A stretch of 64,000 nucleotides of DNA from the NCBI GenBank assembly GCA_025267735.1, contig CM046299.1:31263987-31327986 (forward strand), in the 5' to 3' direction. This document shows, in pieces, positions 60,201 through 64,000 of this stretch; within the stretch, counting starts at the first letter, position 1, and every line of letters starts with the position of its first letter. The stretch comes from Mactra quadrangularis (lineage: Eukaryota; Mollusca; Bivalvia; Venerida; Mactridae). The notes under the pieces are model-generated. The model had not been told where the DNA came from and ran no database searches. It saw nothing but the letters and a program-made list of their open reading frames with translations. The translations under genes and the position numbers were made by a program.

Positions 60201-62561
60201 TTATCAAGATTTATTCAATTTGATATGTTATCATAGAAATTCCAGATATTGTTAATTCTATATAAACTGAAGTAGCATAGTATTATCAAAAACAAATATT
60301 TTAACATCATAATTTGTCTTTATTCCCAGCACCTAGAGTATACATACCTGGTCAAGAAAAGATTTAACATCTTTTAGATACTTAAAATCCTGTACAATAA
60401 CTTGACATGAGATTTCTGCTAGTATGGTACATTTGTAGTAGTCAATAGAACCCTGGAAGTAGACAAAATCAAAATTTCAGTCATCAGTATTTAAAAAAAA
60501 ATGTCCTGAATTATACAGTTAAGTTAATATATCTACAAACTTGGTTTTCATTCCGATTTACACCTACCTATATTAACAGCTACCAAAGGCACCTAAGGCC
60601 ATGGACAACTCATCTCACAAGGCCATGGACCACTCACCTCACAGGACCACAGGCAACTCATCTCACAAGGCCATGGACCACTCACCTCACAAGACCGTAT
60701 GCCACACACCTCACAAGGCCACGAACCACTCACCTTACAAGGCCATGGGCCTCTCACCTCACAAGGCCATGGGCCTCTCACCTCACAAGACCATGGGCCA
60801 CTCACCTCACATGGCCATGGGCCTCTCGCCTCACAAGGCCATGGGCCACTCACCTCACATGGCCATGGGCCTCTCGGCTCACAAGGCTATGGGACACTCA
60901 CCTCACAAGGCCATGGGCCTCTCACCTCACAAGGTCATGGGACACTCACCTCACAAGGCCATGGGCCTCTCACCTCACAAGGTCATGGGTCACTCACCTC
61001 ACATGGCCATGAATCATTCACCTCATGGCCATGGACTACTCACCTTACAAGGCCATGGACCACTCATCTCACAAGGTCATGAACCATTTACCTCACAAGG
61101 CTATGGACCACCCATCACACAAGGCCATGGACCACTCACCTCACAAGACCATTGACCAGTCACCTCACAAGACCATAAGCCACTCGCCTAACAAGGCTAT
61201 GGACCACTCACCTTACAAGGCCATGGGCCTATCACCTCACAAGGCCATGGACCACTCACCTCACAAGGCCATAGGCCTCTTACCTCAGAAGGCTATTGAC
61301 CACTCTACCCACAAGCAATGGATCACTCACCTTACAAGGCCATGGGCCTCTCACCTCACAAGGCCATGGGCCACTCACCTCACATGGCCGTGAATCATTC
61401 ACCTCACAAGGCCATGGACCACTCACCTTACAAGGCCATGGACCACTCATCTCACAAGGTCATCAACCATTTACCTCACAAGGCCATGGACCACTCACCT
61501 TACAAGGCCATAAGCCACTCACTTCACAAGGCCATGGACCACTCACCTCACAAGGCCATGGGCCTCTTACCTCAGAAGGCTATGGACCACTCTACCCACA
61601 AGGCAATGGACCATTCACCTCACAAGGCCATGGGCCACCCACCTTACAAGGCCATTGACCACTCACCAGATGCATTATTTGATTAATCATTGTAGAGGAC
61701 CTTAAGGGGATGCCACATGTCAAATATGAAAGTTTTAAGTCTTATAGTTTTAGAAGATTTCTTAACATTTTCCGTTTATATAATTCTTTGTAAATTTTGT
61801 GACCCCTAAACTGGGCCAATTTTTATACAGGGCATAATTTGAACAATCTTTGTAGCTCTAGACATGAAAGTTTAAGTTTTTATATTCCCTTATCTAAATC
61901 TATTGACCTCTGGGGCAGGGTCAATATTGACCCCATTGGCATACTTTTAACAATCTATGTAAAAGACTTTCAGATGTTGCTACATGACAAAATTGATAAC
62001 AGTAGACTTTATGGTTTTTGACACAAAGGTATTTTAAGAAATTGTCGACGATGGACACACACACACTAACAAGAGTATAAACCCTGGATAGACCCCAAAA
62101 GGTGTTCACAAGTGAGCAATATAAAGTTAGAAGTTCTTCCCCCCCCCCCCCAGAAGAAGGACATCTATAGGGTAAAGAGAATTTAACAAAAGAAATGGTA
62201 ATCACTCGCAAGTCTGCACACTCTTCCCTAAGTACTAAGCATGTGGGATAAAGTTTCTTACTCAACAAATCAAAAAAGTAGGTTTATGATGGGATTTTGA
62301 GCTAGGCATAACTAGTTATCAAATGATAACAAGAACCAAACTAAGTTTGAAACCACTCAACTACTAAATCAGCGAGTTAAAGGTGAATACATTTTAAATG
62401 AAAGATAAACTTACCTTATTAGTAGAGTTGAGTATTGATTGTAACCAGGACAAGTATATGTTAACTGGGATCATTTCAAATGGTGATGTTTCTCTACATG
62501 TTTCTATCAATATTGTACATTGTTTTATACATAGTGTAGATATCTCAGTCCAGACAGCATC
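39140..62561 (-). CDS. URB2: URB2/Npa2-like nucleolar ribosome-biogenesis protein (3' part, 11 exons)
   Basis: Minus-strand exons, in transcript order: 62415-62561, 60348-60452, 58154-58231, 57366-57620, 54495-55112, 52917-53039, 51956-52069, about 51093-51281, 50260-50409, 41534-41645 and 39140-39295. Most join in phase 0; about 680 aa are visible. Low-complexity helices rich in Leu and Ile suggest an alpha-solenoid. The last two exons (SLIATHRVEFGKVAVYI, SAVQKLTMLPAIQ, then RAILPAIYKMLDICDKHA and KLLYTKYNKFHKYHG) resemble the conserved C-terminus of URB2/Npa2 as I recall it. That family assists early 60S pre-ribosome assembly in the nucleolus. The identity rests on memory, not a search. The 5' end is outside the window. 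Introns carry MITEs, SINE pieces and two large minisatellites. Confidence 0.7.
39717..40129. mobile_element. 413-bp short inverted-repeat element
   Basis: Left tcaacaatgtgagtgctcg and right cgagcgctcacattgttga are inverted ends. No coding frame. It sits in the last intron of the URB2-like gene. Confidence 0.6.
40177..40455 (+). mobile_element. Single arm of the 9-kb hAT-type MITE family
   Basis: Starts CACAGGTGACCGGCACAGTCCC and runs through 'ataaggtatat', 'tttaaccaa', 'gacaccaacatcttttgcatacgcc' to 'gaagtcgcaagaac', the same order as the left arm at 9083-9350. The opposite arm is absent. Confidence 0.75.
40456..41065. other. Intron sequence, no feature recognised
   Basis: No exon or clear repeat in this part of the last URB2-like intron. 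Confidence 0.45.
41066..41450 (+). mobile_element. Tandem-core element, two about 160-bp units
   Basis: Starts ACAAGAGCT, then hairpin CTGTCT-gta-AGACAG (41073-41087). Two diverged units follow, each with 'atgatgaata', 'caagtttgag' and 'agtattgaag' landmarks spaced about 160 bp. No coding potential. Confidence 0.7.
41534..41645 (-). CDS. URB2: URB2-like penultimate exon
   Basis: LFSLIATHRVEFGKVAVYII, then PDYLSAVQKLTMLPAIQ. Starts with one base completing an Arg codon (AG|G), ends phase 0. Acceptor 'atttcag', donor GTAAGA. Confidence 0.85.
41755..44388. repeat. 21-bp minisatellite, left block (2.6 kb)
   Basis: Unit taacaaccagcagtatatacg and variants (atatgt, acatac, aagcag, and 24-bp units with an extra 'ata'). 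About 120 copies. Because 21 and 24 are multiples of three, long open frames appear in several frames on both strands; none starts, ends or splices like a gene. It lies in the intron between exons 50260-50409 and 41534-41645. Confidence 0.95.
44389..48122. mobile_element. 3.7-kb tandem-core (pearl-like) element inserted in the minisatellite
   Basis: Left end ACAAGAGCT with hairpin CCGC-tgg-GCGG. Inner inverted ends TTATACGCCCG (44412) and CGGGCGTATAA (48113). Between them are about 18 core units of roughly 145-180 bp with the landmarks 'ctgtgaccttgacctttgac', 'cacatgggctac' and 'gaacctaggtac'. An ACGG/GACA microsatellite sits at 48050-48082. This matches my recall of bivalve pearl elements (core repeats plus ACGG microsatellite). 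No transposase. Confidence 0.8.
45181..47460. repeat. 643-bp higher-order repeat
   Basis: A diverged spacer unit ('gaagtc..c..gcttggtaatttgatatcttct') recurs at 45224, 45867, 46510 and 47153, exactly 643 bp each time, with normal core units between. Reading frames through the array repeat at the same 643-bp offset. Confidence 0.88.
48123..49972. repeat. 21-bp minisatellite, right block (1.85 kb)
   Basis: Same unit, orientation and variant spectrum as the left block, including the 24-bp 'ataataacaacc' form. About 85-90 copies. It is best read as the other half of one array split by the 3.7-kb element. Confidence 0.95.
50260..50409 (-). CDS. URB2: URB2-like exon
   Basis: Frame reads CMMSEMSMNYYLNIFLAL, then LLSVVEQSDQDIISDKP and NNLMSCAYQMD, with donor GTATGT. 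It must be entered in phase 2; the other two phases meet stop codons within five codons. The upstream exon as drawn does not end in phase 2, so the join is unresolved. Confidence 0.75.
50790..50925 (-). mobile_element. SINE family 2, very degenerate, reverse
   Basis: Order of landmarks (ctgacaactaccctac, gataatgaccatag, tatttcat, aggtatgt, aacttgatag) follows the reverse SINE family 2 body. Confidence 0.45.
51093..51281 (-). CDS. URB2: URB2-like exon, 3' boundary uncertain
   Basis: KFLTSKSSMLCLHSCIYT, then GSHYIPAFHAVYDILNTLL and VHHKDTVFLNIPAYTECC. Acceptor 'tattttcag', phase 0. Possible donors GTAACA (given here, phase 0) or GTAAAA at 51109 (phase 1); neither matches the phase needed by the next exon. 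Confidence 0.65.
51956..52069 (-). CDS. URB2: URB2-like exon
   Basis: MMLNMQGILHTIQHRPGYMY, then DIGIPILHIQKHMLSKGE. Phase 0-0, acceptor 'tattttcag', donor GTAAAT. Confidence 0.8.
52225..52320 (-). mobile_element. SINE family 1 fragment
   Basis: Matches the reverse SINE body (ttattaatggaggaaaatcaacattattgtc... in outline) without head or tail. Confidence 0.65.
52691..52840. repeat. 150-bp near-perfect hairpin (64-bp arms)
   Basis: Arms 52691-52754 and 52777-52840 are inverted, including gaagcctttatcaagaa and its complement ttcttgataaaggcttc, around a 22-bp loop. It lies in a URB2-like intron, 77 bp from an exon donor. Confidence 0.85.
52917..53039 (-). CDS. URB2: URB2-like exon
   Basis: HPDSLLKNRLHIQSSLFVWR, then YLLDMKPTDDKIKTLKQAA. 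Phase 0-0, acceptor 'aattttcag', donor GTAAGA. Confidence 0.8.
53040..54494. other. URB2-like intron, no feature recognised
   Basis: No exon or repeat supported in this 1.45-kb intron. Confidence 0.5.
54495..55112 (-). CDS. URB2: URB2-like large exon (206 codons)
   Basis: Helical ends (MSALIFFESVYKHCTVIPDL at the start; LQNVMAQLLISFDVELFQK near the end) flank a polar, Lys/Glu/Ser-rich middle that is probably a disordered insertion. Phase 0-0, acceptor 'cttacag', donor GTAAGA. Confidence 0.85.
55985..56959. mobile_element. TA-flanked inverted-repeat MITE
   Basis: TAGTGTGTACA...TTGACCCCGACCT at the left is mirrored by AGGTCGGGGTCAA...TGTACGCACTA at the right; TA flanks both sides. It holds the GC-rich stretch near 56200 and a 14-bp-stem hairpin at 56489-56527. 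Confidence 0.6.
57075..57240 (+). mobile_element. SINE family 1 fragment
   Basis: Body matches (ttgattttcctccatta, gaagttattggccttgtg, tgtgttgacaccc); the head is missing. It lies next to a URB2-like exon. Confidence 0.7.
57366..57620 (-). CDS. URB2: URB2-like exon
   Basis: 85 codons: LLKRSYLNETLKQGYKEC, MATSLMKMIGVLKRSEHSDE, then DVLTWCENVITEGK. Phase 0-0, acceptor 'tttacag', donor GTATTT. Confidence 0.85.
58154..58231 (-). CDS. URB2: URB2-like exon
   Basis: 26 codons: LIVTESLQTNLGALNLVLY, then IMQEVVS. Phase 0-0, acceptor 'cttttag', donor GTAAGT. Confidence 0.75.
58764..59614. mobile_element. TA-flanked long-inverted-repeat MITE, copy 2
   Basis: CACTGAACAAAAGTTC at the left and gaacttttgttaagtg at the right, with TA at 58762-58763 and 59615-59616. 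It is homologous throughout to 27960-28827, with small indels. Confidence 0.85.
60348..60452 (-). CDS. URB2: URB2-like exon
   Basis: 35 codons: GSIDYYKCTILAEISCQVIV, then DFKYLKDVKSFLDQ. Phase 0-0, acceptor 'cttccag', donor GTATGT. Confidence 0.8.
60598..61672. repeat. 24-bp minisatellite, about 45 copies
   Basis: Unit aaggccatgggcctctcacctcac with variants (ggaccactc, ggtcatg). Being 24 bp (eight codons), it leaves all three plus frames open for long stretches (one reads KAMDHSPH repeatedly), but there is no splice or start context and it lies antisense inside a URB2-like intron. Confidence 0.93.
62415..62561 (-). CDS. URB2: URB2-like exon, most 5' one visible
   Basis: 49 codons: DAVWTEISTLCIKQCTILIE, TCRETSPFEMIPVNIYLS, then WLQSILNSTNK. 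Phase 0-0, acceptor 'acttgtag', donor GTAAGT. Confidence 0.8.
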
Positions 62562-63801
62562 CTACAAGTTTAATACACAGTATTTATGATGACATAGTAA
62601 ACAGAAACAAGAGCAATCAACAGACAGCAGGCTCGACTACTAGGGGAGCTCATATGATATCACTGATATCTCATCACATAGAGATGAGTGAAATTTTAAA
62701 CAGATACTTTCAACAGTTGCAATTATAAAATTTACCTGCATAACTTCTAAGAACTTAATAAAAATATAAAAGGGGCAACAATCCAGGCAAAATTCATCCC
62801 AGAGTTATGCCACTTTAGTCAGCATTTGACCTTCAATCTTGTAAATATGTCCGAAGTTTTAAGTGAATTCTACCAGTGATTAAGGAAATAAAAAAAGTTG
62901 GTCCTCAAACTTGACTGAGAAGTATTATGTTGGGACACCAACACTGATGCTGACATTCAAACTAGGCTAGCCCCTCTATTTTCCATAAGGTAAAGCTAAA
63001 AATTTACTGTCAAAATGTAACAATATATGCCAGTTAAATGTTTCAAGGACCATAACAGTTTGAGTTCTGAGGTAAATTGGCTCAGATGGTAATCTTACCT
63101 TAAAATTCCTGGTTTGAAAAAAAAAAGCAACTGTTTAATTGAAGAAATGATTAGCATATAATAAAAAAAAACTGATAATATAATACAACAATACAAGGAT
63201 TTACCACTTATATTAGTTTACAAGCCCCACATTGATGACTGGATATATCATAAAAAGGTAGCAACATTACTACTATTATTGACATGAACTAATACCAGTC
63301 ACCAGTTTGAAAGTTATATTTGTCTTAGATGAATGTTCATAAATATCTAACAACAAAACACAACTAAATTCTAGGGATATCAATGAATATAAAAATTTTA
63401 ACCAAAAAAACAAACAGCAATACTATCAAAATTACACAAGTTTGCTGTTTACCAAATATTACTACATTGGAATAAAATATTTGAAAAGAAAGCATTAGTA
63501 TAATAAAATCATATACATTGTACAATGAACATAGTCCAGATTTTGTTGAAATTTCAATGGAAAATGATGTCAATACATATTTCTTTGCTAAATTGGAAAA
63601 TTTTATTTGCTTCAGTTAGTACAGAACAGAACAATACTTTTATTTACATTCACTGGTTACAGCATGTAACAATACGTGAGAATTTTACTACAAATTAAAG
63701 AATATTATATACCATTTTATACTTTCCTTTATACTTTCAATCTTGTATGACCAAACATACACACACATACACTTATACACATAAATTTAAACATAATTAA
63801 A
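62562..63801. other. URB2-like intron, no further exon supported
   Basis: Several weak donor-like sites occur on the minus strand (for example near 62735 and 63097), but none has a coding exon behind it. Confidence 0.45.
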
Positions 63802-64000
63802 CAGGGTTCCCACAAAAATGAGACATCAAAATTCCCTGATTTTTCCCTGATTTTTCCCTGACCGAAATCATTTTTCCCTGACCGGTAACAGTGTCAAATT
63901 TGCACAATCTTTGAGCACTAAATGTATTGTTCAATGCTAATATCCTTCTACATATTGATTACTGTTGTATTATTTGGGAATCGAGCAATATGGAATTATC
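63802..64000 (+). mobile_element. Left end of a hAT-like element running out of the window
   Basis: CAGGGTTCCCACA followed by four TTTTTCCCTGA-type repeats (63835-63885). The layout (CAGG-TTCCC end plus subterminal TTCC repeats) parallels the 17.8-kb element, though the sequences differ. The right end is not in view. Confidence 0.6.

Noticed and set aside
60593..61686. His/Pro-rich repeat protein genes on the plus strand
   Set aside because: All three frames are open because of the 24-bp period. They lie antisense in an intron of the URB2-like gene with no supporting signals.
63090..63115. Possible 10-nt micro-exon before the first visible URB2-like exon
   Set aside because: An acceptor and donor flank GAATTTTAAG, but it includes a TAA in one frame and would break the phase 0 pattern.

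Overview
The window reads as eukaryotic, AT-rich genomic DNA from a mollusc, most likely a bivalve. The organism call is an inference from three things: genes split into short exons with good GT/AG junctions, two tRNA-derived SINE families with a shared 3' tail, and tandem-core elements resembling the bivalve 'pearl' type. No prokaryotic features, CRISPR arrays or intact mobile-element genes were seen.

Region 1 (about 1.2-16.6 kb, + strand) holds the 3' part of a secreted-type, cysteine-rich, EGF-like gene. Eleven exons (10 internal plus the terminal one) follow a strict cassette order A-B-C-D, A-B-C-D, A-B-C. Every intron is phase 1, and the last C exon carries the stop. Its introns have collected a SINE (with 11-bp target duplication), a second SINE, a 5'-truncated LINE (13-bp duplication), a hAT-type MITE (8-bp duplication), a 2.5-kb element with 300-bp inverted ends, and a further SINE (11-bp duplication).

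Region 2 (17-26.5 kb) is a repeat block. It has a 4.6-kb decayed hAT transposon with matching ends and a near-perfect 8-bp duplication, a recurring ACGTACGGGACA motif on both sides of it, an inverted fragment of the large tandem-core element, and three SINE pieces.

Region 3 (26.6-31.6 kb, + strand) is a complete four-exon gene for a small secreted protein (about 139 aa, signal peptide, four cysteines). I do not recognise its family. Intron 1 contains a dead LINE RNase H fragment and a TA-flanked long-inverted-repeat MITE. Exon 2 is preceded by a 64-bp duplication that makes a second, out-of-use splice acceptor.

Region 4 (31.6-39 kb) is intergenic and repeat-rich: SINEs, a 5S-rRNA-like relic, a 43-bp minisatellite, and two copies of one inverted-repeat element, the second invaded by a tandem-core (155 bp) element.

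Region 5 (39.1 kb to beyond 62.6 kb, - strand) is the 3' portion of a gene whose C-terminus matches what I recall of URB2/Npa2, a nucleolar 60S pre-ribosome factor. Eleven exons are visible; the 5' end lies outside the window. Its penultimate intron is about 8.6 kb because it carries a 21-bp minisatellite split in two by a 3.7-kb tandem-core element. That element has an exact 643-bp higher-order period and about 18 copies of a nuclear-receptor-like half-site cluster. Another intron carries a 24-bp minisatellite. A hAT-like left end enters at 63.8 kb.

The most notable unexplained signals are the four-exon cassette protein, the nuclear-receptor-site-bearing 643-bp repeat array, and a shared terminal signature (ACAAGA plus hairpin) that links three different tandem-core element families and suggests a common Helitron/Helentron-like mobilisation.
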